Source: Actinopolyspora mortivallis DSM 44261 (GTDB taxonomy: Bacteria > Actinomycetota > Actinomycetes > Mycobacteriales > Pseudonocardiaceae). From it: a stretch of 64,000 bases of DNA. Both the position numbers and the translations under genes were made by a program. Shown here in pieces: positions 35,993 to 47,018 of this stretch (the stretch's first letter is position 1; every line of letters begins with the position of its first letter). The DNA lies in the NCBI RefSeq assembly GCF_000384035.1, contig NZ_KB913024.1, positions 439,317 through 503,316 on the forward strand, read 5' to 3'. The notes beneath the pieces are model-generated. The model was not told the DNA's origin. It saw only the letters and a list, made by a program, of their open reading frames with translations, and did no database searches.

Positions 35993-36835
35993 GTGACCGA
36001 CTCCGCTTCGTCCAGGCGCGCACTTCCCCGCGCGGTGCGGGCGGTGCTGGCCGTGCTCGGGCGCGGTGCGCTCGCCCTGACCGTGCTGCTGGGTACGGGA
36101 CTGGGGGTCGGGCTGGTCTCGGCGCTGGGACGGCCCGCTCCCGCACCGCAGGCCGCCCCTCCTCCGGAACGGGAGATAGCCCCGGCCGACGTGCGTCCCG
36201 GCGCCGACGCGCCGGGCGGGGCGCAGCCGGAGCCCACCTCGGAAGAGGAGGGGGGCGACGGTGGGGATCCGGTGCGCCAGTGGGCCGACCGGGTGGCCGC
36301 CGTGGTCGACGTCCCCTCCCGGGCCCTGGTCTCCTATGTCCGGGCCGATCTGGCCATGCGCCGCAGACAGCCCGACTGTCGCGTCGACTGGGCGACCCTG
36401 GCCGGGATCGGCAGGGTCGAGTCGAACCACGGCCGGTACGGGGGACGTCGGCTGGGAGCCGACGCTGTGCCCTCCAATCCGATCATCGGCGTGCCGCTGG
36501 ACGGCAGCGAGGACGTCCGTGCCATCACCGACACCGACGGCGGGGCGCTGGACGGGGACCCGGTGCACGACCGGGCCGTCGGCCCGATGCAGTTCATCCC
36601 CTCCACCTGGGCGAAGTGGAGCACCGACGGCAACGCCGACGGAGTGGGGGATCCGCACAACCTGGACGACGCCGCCATGGCGGCGGCCCGCTACCTGTGC
36701 GCCGGCGGGCGGGACATGCGTACGGGCGAGGGCTGGTGGAACGGGATCCTGTCCTACAACAACTCGGTCTCCTACGCCAGGAAGGTGTTCGCCCTGGCCG
36801 AGAGTTACGCGGAGGCGGGGCAGCGGCGCCAGTGA
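35993..36835 (+). CDS. LpqU-like lytic transglycosylase (SLT_2), paralogue 2
   Basis: 280 residues from the GTG at 35993; TAGTCT ending 8 nt upstream suggests a leaderless start. An N-terminal membrane segment (GALALTVLLGTGLGVGLVSA) is followed by a Pro/Ala/Glu-rich linker and the SLT_2 domain. Motifs are TLAGIGRVESNHGRYGG (catalytic Glu), DRAVGPMQFIPSTWAKW, DGNADGVGDPHNLDDAAMAA and YNNSVSYARKVF. It is closely related to the previous gene in the same order of motifs, but has a longer linker. Probably a tandem duplication. Role: cell-wall cleavage or remodelling. Confidence 0.88.
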   Translation: MTDSASSRRALPRAVRAVLAVLGRGALALTVLLGTGLGVGLVSALGRPAPAPQAAPPPEREIAPADVRPGADAPGGAQPEPTSEEEGGDGGDPVRQWADRVAAVVDVPSRALVSYVRADLAMRRRQPDCRVDWATLAGIGRVESNHGRYGGRRLGADAVPSNPIIGVPLDGSEDVRAITDTDGGALDGDPVHDRAVGPMQFIPSTWAKWSTDGNADGVGDPHNLDDAAMAAARYLCAGGRDMRTGEGWWNGILSYNNSVSYARKVFALAESYAEAGQRRQ

Positions 36836-36871
36836 ACGGGGCTTCGCCGCGGTCCGCGCGGGAGCGGTTCG

Positions 36872-38808
<1,937 letters not shown>

Positions 38809-38811
38809 CCC

Positions 38812-39357
38812 ATGCCCACCGGGCGAGCCGGCGAACGTGATCGACGGCGGGGCGGGACGAGCAGCACACGTCGTCCCGCGGACTCGACGCGTGAGCGGCG
38901 CCCGCGCGGGGAACCGGGAGGCAGAACCGCGTCCCGGCGGCGACCGGGCGGCAAGGCCCGGCCGTCCGCCGGGACCGGTGGTGCGTTCAGACTTTCCTCC
39001 ACCCGACGGGCGGCGGTGCTGGCGATCCTGGTCTGTGCCATGGCGCTGAGCGTGTCCGTGCCGTTGCGCACCTATCTCGGCCAGCGGGACGAGCTGGCCG
39101 AGCTGAAGAACCAGGAGGATCGGCTGTCCAGCGAGGTGCACCGCCTCGCCGAACGCAGGACCGAACTGTCCGACCCGCGCAGGCTGGAGATCGAGGCGCG
39201 GGAGCGGCTCGGTTACGTCCGCCCGGGGGAGACGCCCTACATCGTCGACCTGCCGTCGCAACCCCCCGAGGACACGGCGGAGCGGGACGGCACCGAGCAG
39301 GACGGGCCCTGGTACCAGCGGCTCTGGAACACGTTGACCGGAGGAGAGGGGAAGTGA
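38812..39357 (+). CDS. septum formation initiator family protein (FtsB/DivIC)
   Basis: 181 residues. A long basic N-terminal tail (first 60 residues, rich in Arg, Gly and Pro) is followed by one membrane helix (AAVLAILVCAMALSVSVPLR) and a coiled coil (YLGQRDELAELKNQEDRLSS). The conserved ERLGYVRPGE turn of the DivIC/FtsB family comes next, with an acidic C-terminus. It would join the FtsL/FtsQ divisome subcomplex at the septum. It is co-transcribed with eno and overlaps the DUF501 gene by 4 nt. Rv1024 equivalent. Confidence 0.92.
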   Translation: MPTGRAGERDRRRGGTSSTRRPADSTRERRPRGEPGGRTASRRRPGGKARPSAGTGGAFRLSSTRRAAVLAILVCAMALSVSVPLRTYLGQRDELAELKNQEDRLSSEVHRLAERRTELSDPRRLEIEARERLGYVRPGETPYIVDLPSQPPEDTAERDGTEQDGPWYQRLWNTLTGGEGK

Positions 39358-39884
39358 CCGTGTCGGGTGTGGAACCGCCCGGTGAGCCCACCGCGACCGA
39401 ACACGACCGGCAGGTCGTGCACCGGCAACTCGGGCGTCCGCCCCGTGGGCTGCGGGACGTCGTCACCAGGGACGCCTCCGGTGAGCCCACCGTGGTGCGC
39501 ACCAGCCCGCGTCTCCCGGACGGGACACCGTTCCCGACGCTGTACTACCTGACCTCTCCCCGGCTGGTGACCCTGGTGTCCACCCTGGAGTCCGAGGGTG
39601 TGATGCGGGAGATGACCGAGCGGTTGGCCACCGACGGGGACCTGGCCGAGCGCTACCGCCGCGCGCACCGGAGTTACCTGGCCGAGCGGGACGCGCTCGA
39701 ACCGTTGGGCACCGAGGTGAGCGCGGGCGGTATGCCCGGCAGGGTCAAGTGCCTGCACGTGCACGTGGCCCACGCCCTGGCCAAGGGGCCGGGGGTCAAC
39801 CCGTTCGGGGACGAGGCGCTGGAGACCATCGCGCGGCGCTGGCCGGAGGAGGCGGCCGGGCTGTTCCGCTTCGGAACGCAGTGA
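39354..39884 (+). CDS. DUF501 family protein
   Basis: 176 residues, starting at a GTG that overlaps the divIC stop by 4 nt. Conserved family blocks are DGTPFPTLYYLTSPRLVTLV, AERYRRAHRSYLAERDAL and SAGGMPGRVKCLHVHVAHAL, then GPGVNPFGDEAL. The C-x-H-x-H-x-x-H pattern looks like a metal site, but no function has been proven. Rv1025 equivalent. It is nearly always found between divIC and ppx; here a dehydrogenase and a third LpqU-like gene stand between it and ppx. Confidence 0.92.
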   Translation: MTVSGVEPPGEPTATEHDRQVVHRQLGRPPRGLRDVVTRDASGEPTVVRTSPRLPDGTPFPTLYYLTSPRLVTLVSTLESEGVMREMTERLATDGDLAERYRRAHRSYLAERDALEPLGTEVSAGGMPGRVKCLHVHVAHALAKGPGVNPFGDEALETIARRWPEEAAGLFRFGTQ

Positions 39885-39938
39885 TCCGGGCCCGCCGGTG
39901 CGGGCAGGCCCGGTGCCTGCTCGTACCCGGCGGGATGG

Positions 39939-41603
39939 TCAGGGTCTCGCGCCCGGGGTGACCCGGTCCAGCAGGAGCCGCGAACCGACTCCCGTCGATC
40001 CCGGGGTGAGGCCCGGGGTGCCGAACCTGGTCGCCAGGAACGCCTCGGACACCTCCTCCGGGGCGCCGCGCAGCAGCAGAGCGGCCTGCGTGGTGAGGGT
40101 GACCAGTTCGGCCAGCCGCCTGGCCCGGGCCGGTTGGGGTGCGCTCAGCTCCTCGCGGAGCAGGCGTACGGCCTCGTCGTAGCGTTCGTCCCGTCCGAGG
40201 ACGGGGGAGAGTTCCTCCAACAGCCTCCGGGAGGTCTCGGGCTGCTTGTGCAGGGCGCGCAGCGTGTCCAAGGCGGTCACGTTGCCCGATCCCTCCCAGA
40301 TGGACATCAGCGGTGCCTCCCGGTAGATCCGGGGCATCCCGGACTCCTCGACGTAGCCGTTGCCGCCGAGGCATTCCAGGGCCTCTCCCACGGCGGTGGG
40401 GGTGCGTTTGCACACGTAGTACTTCGCCGCGGGCAGCAGCAGACGCAGCAGCTCCGTCTCCTCGGCTCGGCCACGGTGCCCCCGGTCGACGGCGGCGGCC
40501 AGCCGCATCCCGAGGGCGGTGGCCGCCTCGGACTCCAGGGCGAGGTCGGACAGCACCGAGCGCATCAGGGGGGTCCGGTCGAGCCGTTCGTCGAAGGCGC
40601 GGCGGTGTGCCGCGTGGTGGGTCGCCTCGGAGAGCGCGGTCCTCAGGGCGGCCGCGGAGCCGAGTACGCAGTCCATCCGGGTCATCGAGACCATGTCGAT
40701 GATGGCCCGCACACCCCGGCCCGGCTCGCCGAGGAGCCAGCCGAGCGCGCCGGTGTACTCGATCTCGGCCGAGGCGTTGGACCTGTTGCCGAGCTTGTCC
40801 TTGAGTCGTTGCAGGCGGACCGCGTTGCGGCTCCCGTCCGGAAGCACGCGGGGAACCAGCAGGCAGCTCAGCCCCTCCGGGGTGTGGGCGAGGGTGAGGA
40901 ACAGGTCGTTCATCGGTGCCGAGGTGAACCACTTGTGGCCCACGATCCGGTAGCTGCCGTCCGCCAGCGGTTCGGCTGTGGTGCTGTTGGCGCGCACGTC
41001 GGAGCCGCCCTGCTTCTCGGTCATGGACATCCCGGCCAGCAGCCCGGACTTCTCCTCGGCCCGGCGCAGCCCGAAGTCGTACTCGCCGGAACGCAGCCCG
41101 GGTTCGTAGTGGGCGGCGAGTTCGGGGGAGTGGCGCAGGGCGGGAACGGCGGCGAAGGTCATCGACACGGGGCAGCCGTGTCCGGCCTCGGCCTGGGACC
41201 ACAGGTAGAACCCGGCGGCGCGTTCGACGTGGGCTCCGAGGGGAGCCTCCGGTGACCAGGGGGAGGCGTGCAGGCCGTGGGAGACCGCCCGCTCCATCAG
41301 CCAGTGCCAGGAGGGGTGGAACTCGACCTCGTCCACGCGGTGGCCGTAACGGTCGTGACTGCGCAGCTTCGGCGGGTTCTCGTTGGCGAGTCGACCGTGT
41401 TCCCTGGCGGTGGCCGAACCGGCCAGGCGGGCCAGCGGGCGCAGGGCCTCGACCCGGTCGGCGGCTCCCTGCGCGGCCAGTGCCTCCCGGAGGGCGGGGT
41501 CGCAGTCCATGGGATCGAAGTCCTCCAACGGAGGCGGCTGGTTGTGGACGCGGTGTGTCTCCACGGGGGCGGTGGTGTGATCCGGGTCTCCGACGAGTGT
41601 CAT
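39939..41603 (-). CDS. acyl-CoA dehydrogenase family protein (AidB-like)
   Basis: 554 residues from the ATG at 41603. This start is chosen because TACCCT lies 6 nt upstream, fitting a leaderless transcript; an ATG at 41621 is possible. It is longer than ordinary acyl-CoA dehydrogenases and shows the AidB/isovaleryl-type pattern: SWHWLMERAVSHGLHASPW, GMSMTEKQGGSDVRANST, HKWFTSAPMNDLFLTLAH, ECLGGNGYVEESGMPRIYRE and IWEGSGNVTALDTLRAL. It is a cytoplasmic FAD enzyme, substrate unknown; E. coli AidB is linked to alkylation stress. It is inserted, minus strand, into the otherwise co-directional eno-ppx block. Confidence 0.92.
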   Translation of the reverse strand: MTLVGDPDHTTAPVETHRVHNQPPPLEDFDPMDCDPALREALAAQGAADRVEALRPLARLAGSATAREHGRLANENPPKLRSHDRYGHRVDEVEFHPSWHWLMERAVSHGLHASPWSPEAPLGAHVERAAGFYLWSQAEAGHGCPVSMTFAAVPALRHSPELAAHYEPGLRSGEYDFGLRRAEEKSGLLAGMSMTEKQGGSDVRANSTTAEPLADGSYRIVGHKWFTSAPMNDLFLTLAHTPEGLSCLLVPRVLPDGSRNAVRLQRLKDKLGNRSNASAEIEYTGALGWLLGEPGRGVRAIIDMVSMTRMDCVLGSAAALRTALSEATHHAAHRRAFDERLDRTPLMRSVLSDLALESEAATALGMRLAAAVDRGHRGRAEETELLRLLLPAAKYYVCKRTPTAVGEALECLGGNGYVEESGMPRIYREAPLMSIWEGSGNVTALDTLRALHKQPETSRRLLEELSPVLGRDERYDEAVRLLREELSAPQPARARRLAELVTLTTQAALLLRGAPEEVSEAFLATRFGTPGLTPGSTGVGSRLLLDRVTPGARP

Positions 41604-41623
41604 GGAGGCAGGGTAGGGCATAC

Positions 41624-41637
41624 CTGTTACCGAACAG
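41624..41637 (-). promoter_or_regulatory. 14-bp palindrome in the dehydrogenase promoter
   Basis: CTGTT-ACCG-AACAG lies 20-34 bp upstream of the ATG at 41603, at the -35 position of the leaderless promoter whose -10 is TACCCT (minus strand). It is a likely repressor site of the TetR or MarR type; the regulator is not known. Confidence 0.5.
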
Positions 41638-41780
41638 TAGTGGTGCGTCTTCGGCATGTGGCCCCACGAGCACACCGAGCGGGCGCCGCTGCCGTGGGGT
41701 GATCACCGGGCGGAGCGGACGCGCATGGTGTGCAATCGCTGGGGCGAGGGTGCCTCGGCGAACGGTGGGGGAGGCAGAAC

Positions 41781-43031
41781 GTGCCGCGTCGGAACGGGTC
41801 AGCACCGTGGTGGAGGGAGCGAGGATCTTCCCGACGGCAGGAGAGGCCGCGGTGGCGACGGGTCCTTCCCGGACGGCGGGGAAACGGTGTTTCCCCCGGC
41901 GGGGTGCTGTTGGTACTGCTCGGTCTGCTGGTGCCTTTCGTGGTGGTCGGAGGCGCCAACGCCGTCACGGAGGCGTGGTGGGGCGAGGACGACGTGGCCA
42001 ACACTCCGAAGCGGACGGCGGCCCCGGCCGGCACGGGGGTGACGGGGGAACTGCCCCGGCAGCGGAAACCGAGCGTGCGGCTGTTGCGGGACAGCGCCAG
42101 CCTGGATGATCCCCGCGCGACGAACGGCGTGCGGGTGCCCGAGGGGCGGTTCGGGGTTCCCGAGCCCCTGGTGAAGGCCTACCGGGGTGCGGCCCGGCGG
42201 ATCGCCGAGACGGACCCGTCCTGTGGGCTGCACTGGTCGGTGCTGGCCGCGATCGGTCGGGTGGAGTCGGGACACGCGCGCTCCGTCCGGTTGGACGAAC
42301 GGGGGACCACCGCCACCGCCATCCTGGGACCCCGGTTGGACGGAGGTCCGGAGGTGGCCGCGGTACCGGACAGCGACGCGGGCGGATTGGACGGGGACCC
42401 GGTCTGGGACCGCGCGGTGGGACCGATGCAGTTCCTGCCCTCCACCTGGGCGAGGTTCGGTGCCGACGGCAACGGGGACGGGGAACGCAGCCCGCACAAC
42501 GTGCACGACGCCGCGCTGGCCGCGGCGCGCTACCTCTGCGCGGGGGGAGGGCGACTTCACGACGGCCGGGAACTGGCGCGCGCGGTGTTCCGCTACAACC
42601 ACTCCGAGGCCTACGTACGTGAGGTGCTGGGGTGGGCCACCGCCTACCGCACGGGAGTCCGTCCCACCGAGGTGGAGCTCGTCGCCGAGGTGCCGGAGGT
42701 GGACGTCCCGGCTCCCGCCAGTGCTCCGGGGACCACGGCGCCTCGGCCCACACCCTCGCGGGACACGCCCCACCGGGGGCTCCCGCCGCTGTCGCCCTCC
42801 CCGGAACCGGCCGAGGAGTCCGGCCCGCGGACCTTCTCCCCGTTGGTCCCGGCGCCCTCCTCGGCGGAGTCACCGGCGAGGGCCACCACGGACCCCGAAC
42901 CGGGTCGGTCACCGGAGTCGCAGCGGCCACCGGAGACCTCCACCACCCGGCGGCCTCCGTCCCCGGAGACCTCCGCGCCCTCCTCCCCCGCCGAGTCCAC
43001 GGGCGACGGTGGTGTCGCCCCCGGCGAGTAG
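41781..43031 (+). CDS. LpqU-like lytic transglycosylase (SLT_2), paralogue 3 with long Pro/Ser/Thr tail
   Basis: 416 residues from the GTG at 41781 (VPRRNGSAP…), set by GGGGGAGG just upstream; paralogue 1 begins with the same VPRR. One membrane anchor (GVLLVLLGLLVPFVVVGGA), then the SLT_2 domain: SVLAAIGRVESGHARSV (catalytic Glu), DRAVGPMQFLPSTWARFG, DGNGDGERSPHNVHDAAL and RYNHSEAYVREVLGW. A disordered tail of about 130 residues rich in Pro, Ser, Thr and Glu follows, suited to spanning or sticking to the wall. It sits between the dehydrogenase and ppx. A third copy near eno is unusual. Confidence 0.87.
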   Translation: MPRRNGSAPWWRERGSSRRQERPRWRRVLPGRRGNGVSPGGVLLVLLGLLVPFVVVGGANAVTEAWWGEDDVANTPKRTAAPAGTGVTGELPRQRKPSVRLLRDSASLDDPRATNGVRVPEGRFGVPEPLVKAYRGAARRIAETDPSCGLHWSVLAAIGRVESGHARSVRLDERGTTATAILGPRLDGGPEVAAVPDSDAGGLDGDPVWDRAVGPMQFLPSTWARFGADGNGDGERSPHNVHDAALAAARYLCAGGGRLHDGRELARAVFRYNHSEAYVREVLGWATAYRTGVRPTEVELVAEVPEVDVPAPASAPGTTAPRPTPSRDTPHRGLPPLSPSPEPAEESGPRTFSPLVPAPSSAESPARATTDPEPGRSPESQRPPETSTTRRPPSPETSAPSSPAESTGDGGVAPGE

Positions 43032-43195
43032 CGCCGGGCCGAGCCCCGGGGGTGGTGGGCACTCGAATAGCGTGGTCGGCGACGTGTAGGCGGCGCCCGG
43101 CCGCCGCCGGGAGTCGGTCCTTCCTCTCCGAACGGTTCCGGCGACGCGGGCGGCGGGTGGTCGCCGCGCCGGAACACCGTGAGGAGGACGCCGAC

Positions 43196-44149
43196 ATGAC
43201 ACGGGTGGCCGCGATCGACTGCGGGACGAACTCGATCCGCCTGCTGGTGGCCGACGTGACCGTGCACGAGAACGGCACCCGCGAGCTGCGGGACGTGGAC
43301 CGCAGGATGCGGATCGTGCGCCTGGGCCAGGGGGTGGACGCCACCGGCCGGTTGTCCGAGCAGGCCCTGGAACGCACCAGGGAGGCGTTGCACGAGTACG
43401 ACGAGGTCATCCGGGAGTCCGGGGCGCAGAGCACCCGCATGGTGGCCACCTCGGCGACGCGGGACGCGGTCAACCGTGAGGACTTCTTCGGGATGGTGCG
43501 GGAGACGGTCGGCGTGGACGCCGAGGTCATCACCGGCGAGGAGGAGGCGCGGCTCTCCTTCGTCGGGGCGGTGGGGGATCTGGATCCCGCCGAGGGGCCG
43601 TTCCTGGTGGCCGACGTGGGCGGTGGTTCCACGGAGCTGGTCTTGGGCACCTGGGACGGCGGGCGGGCCGAGATCCTCGGTTCGTACTCCGCCGACATCG
43701 GCTGTGTGCGCCTGACCGAGCGGTGCCTGCCCAGTGATCCGGCCGTGCCCGCCGAGGTGGAGGCCGCGCGTGCCCTGAGCAGGGAGATCCTGGACGAGGC
43801 CTTCGCGGCGGTGGACGTCTCCGGTGCGCGCCGGTGGGTCGGGGTGGCCGGGACGGTGACCACGCTCTCGGCCCTGGCCCAGGGGTTGCCGGAGTACGAC
43901 CCGGCGGCCATTCACCTCTCGCGGTTGTCCCGGCGGGAGCTGGACCGGCTCACCGAGGAGCTGTTGGGCATGGATCACGAGCGACGCGCGGCTCTCGGGC
44001 CGATGCATCCCGGGCGGGTGGACGTGATCGGCGGCGGCGCGTTGGTCGTGAGCGTGTTGGCGGCCGAGCTCGCCGAGCGCTCGGGGATCAATGAGATTAC
44101 TGTGAGTGAACATGACATACTGGACGGTATAGCCCTTTCGATCAGCTAA
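43196..44149 (+). CDS. ppx: exopolyphosphatase/guanosine pentaphosphatase (Ppx/GppA family)
   Basis: 317 residues, the short actinobacterial form. The ASKHA ATPase-fold motifs are VAAIDCGTNSIRLLVADV and VADVGGGSTELVLGTWDGG. The conserved block ATSATRDAVNREDFF and the ending VSEHDILDGIALSI are also present. It trims polyphosphate and may turn pppGpp into ppGpp. The ATG at 43196 has GAGGAGG upstream. Rv1026 equivalent, closing the conserved eno block. Confidence 0.94.
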   Translation: MTRVAAIDCGTNSIRLLVADVTVHENGTRELRDVDRRMRIVRLGQGVDATGRLSEQALERTREALHEYDEVIRESGAQSTRMVATSATRDAVNREDFFGMVRETVGVDAEVITGEEEARLSFVGAVGDLDPAEGPFLVADVGGGSTELVLGTWDGGRAEILGSYSADIGCVRLTERCLPSDPAVPAEVEAARALSREILDEAFAAVDVSGARRWVGVAGTVTTLSALAQGLPEYDPAAIHLSRLSRRELDRLTEELLGMDHERRAALGPMHPGRVDVIGGGALVVSVLAAELAERSGINEITVSEHDILDGIALSIS

Positions 44150-44228
44150 TTCCCGAAATTTGGGACAAACTATTCCGCCAAATGGGTGATATTGGGGCTG
44201 AATCGAGAAAGAATGTGACGGCTTTGTG

Positions 44229-44240
44229 ACAATGCATTGT
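44229..44240 (+). promoter_or_regulatory. perfect 12-bp palindrome upstream of the peptide importer operon
   Basis: ACAATGCATTGT lies 116-127 bp upstream of the ATG of the binding-protein gene, in an AT-rich stretch after ppx. It may be an operator; no regulator is known. Confidence 0.4.
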
Positions 44241-44355
44241 GGTGAACTGTGTCTCCCTTATGTTTACGCTGCACACATCCGACGACCCGAGGTCGTCGGC
44301 GTGGCGACTCTCTCGGAGATCGACGAGAGCTCGCGTAAACAGCGGGAGGAATCGA

Positions 44356-46011
44356 ATGCGCAAGCGACGCATGGTCGCGCCGGTCGCGGCCTCGCTGTCG
44401 GCGGCCCTGCTGGCCGCCGGCTGCGGAGGCGGTGGCGGCGGTGTCACCGAGGCAACCGGAACCCTCGAGGACCCGATCACCGTCAAGTGGGGTGAACCGC
44501 AGACCGAGCTGGTCCCCACCAACAGCAACGACACGAACGGTGGCACCGTCCTCAACGCGATGTTCACCGGCCTGGTGGAGTACGACCCCGAGACGTACGA
44601 ACCCCGCAACGCCATGGCCAAGTCCATCGAGCGTTCGGACGACAAGAAGACCTACACGGTCAAGCTCAAGGAAGGCTGGAAGTTCCACAACGGCGAGGAG
44701 GTCACCGCCGACAACTTCGTCCGGGCCTGGAACTACACCGCCTACGCCCCCAACGGCCAGCAGCAGGCGAGCTTCTTCGACCGCATCGAGGGCTACGACG
44801 AGGTCCACCCCGCCGATCCGGACGGCGACGGGCCGCAGAAGCCCCCGGAACCCACGGCCGAGAAGATGTCCGGCCTGGAGGTCGTGGACGACCACACCTT
44901 CACGATCACTCTGAAAGAGCCGTTCGCGATCTTCCCGGAGACGATCGGCTACGAGGCCTTCTCCCCCCTGCCGGAGACCTTCTTCGAGGACAAGGAGGGC
45001 TTCGCCGAGCACCCGATCGGCAACGGGCCGTACGAGTTCGAGAGCCGTACCCCCAACGAGAGCCTGACGCTGACCCGCTACGAGGACTACCAGGGTGCGG
45101 ACGCGGGCAACGTCGACGCGATCAAACTCGTGGTCTACGAGAAGTCCCAGACCGCCTACCAGGACCTCCAGTCGGGCAACCTCGACATGATCGACGAGAT
45201 CCCCACCTCCGCCCTCGCCGGCGGGCGTTGGAAGGAGGAGCTGGGCGACCAGGCCATCTCCCGGGAACGGCTGGGTATCACCACACTGGCGCTTCCGCTC
45301 TACGACGAGAAGTTCCAGGACCCGAAACTGCGCAAGGCCCTGTCGATGGCCATCGACCGGGAGAGCATCGTCAAGGAGATCTTCAACGGCGCGGCCACGG
45401 CGGCCGAGGGTTGGGCCGCATCCTCCACCCCCGGCTACGAGCCCGGAGCCTGCGGTGAGTGGTGCACCCACGACCCCGCCAGGGCCAAGGAGCTGCTGGA
45501 GGAGGCCGGTGGCTTCGACGGGACGATGACCCTGAGCTACAACGCCGACGGTGCCCACAAGCAGTGGATGGAGGCCGTGGCGGGCAACATCAGGAACGTC
45601 CTCGACATCGAGGTCGACATGAACCCGGTGCCCACCTTCGGTACCTACCAGGACAAGATGGACAACCAGGAGATGCCTGGGCCGTACCGCTACGGCTGGG
45701 TCGCCGATTACCCGAACGTGGAAACCTTCCTGAAGCCGCTGTACGGTACCGACGCTTCGGCCAACTACACCGGCTACTCGAGCGAGAAGTTCGACAGCAA
45801 GCTGGCCGAAGCCGACCAGGCCGCCACCGAGGACAAGGCCAACGAGCTCTACCTGCAGGCCGAGAAGCAGCTCGGCCAGGACATGCCGGTCATTCCGCTG
45901 TTCACCAACATGGTGAAGGGTGGTAAGTCGGAACGGCTCTCGGAGGCCGTGATGACACCGCGTAACACTCCGGCGCTGACCGCGCTCAAGGTCGCCGAAC
46001 AGACGCAGTGA
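44356..46011 (+). CDS. peptide ABC transporter substrate-binding lipoprotein (DppA/OppA family)
   Basis: 551 residues from the ATG at 44356, which has GGGAGG upstream. The signal peptide (RMVAPVAASLSAALLAAGCG) has a lipobox LAAGC. SBP family 5 features are GGTVLNAMFTGLVEYDPETY, VKLKEGWKFHNGEEVTADNF, RYEDYQGADAGNVDAIKLVV and KLRKALSMAIDRESIVKEIF. It captures peptides outside the cell and hands them to the permeases encoded downstream. The specificity (di- or oligopeptide) cannot be told. First gene of a five-gene operon. Confidence 0.94.
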   Translation: MRKRRMVAPVAASLSAALLAAGCGGGGGGVTEATGTLEDPITVKWGEPQTELVPTNSNDTNGGTVLNAMFTGLVEYDPETYEPRNAMAKSIERSDDKKTYTVKLKEGWKFHNGEEVTADNFVRAWNYTAYAPNGQQQASFFDRIEGYDEVHPADPDGDGPQKPPEPTAEKMSGLEVVDDHTFTITLKEPFAIFPETIGYEAFSPLPETFFEDKEGFAEHPIGNGPYEFESRTPNESLTLTRYEDYQGADAGNVDAIKLVVYEKSQTAYQDLQSGNLDMIDEIPTSALAGGRWKEELGDQAISRERLGITTLALPLYDEKFQDPKLRKALSMAIDRESIVKEIFNGAATAAEGWAASSTPGYEPGACGEWCTHDPARAKELLEEAGGFDGTMTLSYNADGAHKQWMEAVAGNIRNVLDIEVDMNPVPTFGTYQDKMDNQEMPGPYRYGWVADYPNVETFLKPLYGTDASANYTGYSSEKFDSKLAEADQAATEDKANELYLQAEKQLGQDMPVIPLFTNMVKGGKSERLSEAVMTPRNTPALTALKVAEQTQ

Positions 46012-46091
46012 ACTGATTCGCGGAACACCGCCCGGCCCGTCCTGCGTCACGAGCGCGACGGGCCGGGCATGTCCTTGTAGGAGGAGGCTCG

Positions 46092-47018
46092 GTGGGCCGA
46101 TACATACTGCGGCGGCTGCTGCAGTTGATTCCGGTTTTCATCGGAACAACGTTCATCATCTACTCGTTGGTCTGGGCGATCCCCGGTAACCCGTTCGCCG
46201 GGCTGTGCGGCCCCCGCGGCTGCCCACCCTCGTTCGTCGAGCAGATGACCGAGCAGTACAACCTGGACAAGCCGCTGCCCGTGCAGTACGTGCTCTACCT
46301 GGGACAGCTTTTCCAGGGGAACTTCGGGGAGACCTTCAACGGGATCGAGGTCAGCACCCTGATCCAGAACGCCTACCCCGTCACCATCAAGCTCGCCACC
46401 ATCGCCCTGGTCTTCGAGGCGGTCATCGGCATCGCGGCGGGGATCCTGACCGCGCTGCGCGGCAAGGGTTTCGTGGACAACCTCGTGCTGGCGGCCACCC
46501 TGTTCCTCATCGCGGTCCCGGTGTTCGTCAGCGGTTTCGTGATCCAGGTCGTGCTCGGTGTCCAGCTGGACTGGATCAACCCGTCCGTCGGATCGGATCC
46601 GACGATCGGTGAGTTGCTCATCCCCGGCTTCGTGCTGGGCAGCCTGTCCATGGCCTACATCGCCAGGCTCACCCGCACGGCGATGTTCGAGAACAAACGG
46701 GCCGACTACATCCGCACCGCCACGGCCAAGGGGCTGACCCCCCGCCGGGTCGTCTCGGTGCACATGCTGCGGAACTCGCTTATCCCGGTGATCACCTTCA
46801 TCGGCACCGACTTCGGCGCGCTGATGGGCGGGGCCATCGTGACCGAGGGCGTGTTCAACATCCACGGTATCGGTGGGCTGGTCTACCAGGCGATCAACAA
46901 GCAGGAAGGGGTCACCGTCACCGGCGTGGTCACCCTGCTGGTGCTCGTCTACCTGCTGATGAACCTGCTGGTGGACATTCTCTACGCGGCTCTGGACCCG
47001 AGGATCCGATATGACTGA
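46092..47018 (+). CDS. peptide ABC transporter permease (DppB/OppB family)
   Basis: 308 residues with six membrane helices; GTG start at 46092 after GGAGGAGG. The N-terminal GRYILRRLLQLIPVFIGTTF is typical of DppB. The cytoplasmic EAA loop is YIRTATAKGLTPRRVVSVHM, which contacts the ATPase, followed by LRNSLIPVITFIG. It lies 80 nt after the binding-protein gene and overlaps the next permease by 8 nt. Confidence 0.95.
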   Translation: MGRYILRRLLQLIPVFIGTTFIIYSLVWAIPGNPFAGLCGPRGCPPSFVEQMTEQYNLDKPLPVQYVLYLGQLFQGNFGETFNGIEVSTLIQNAYPVTIKLATIALVFEAVIGIAAGILTALRGKGFVDNLVLAATLFLIAVPVFVSGFVIQVVLGVQLDWINPSVGSDPTIGELLIPGFVLGSLSMAYIARLTRTAMFENKRADYIRTATAKGLTPRRVVSVHMLRNSLIPVITFIGTDFGALMGGAIVTEGVFNIHGIGGLVYQAINKQEGVTVTGVVTLLVLVYLLMNLLVDILYAALDPRIRYD

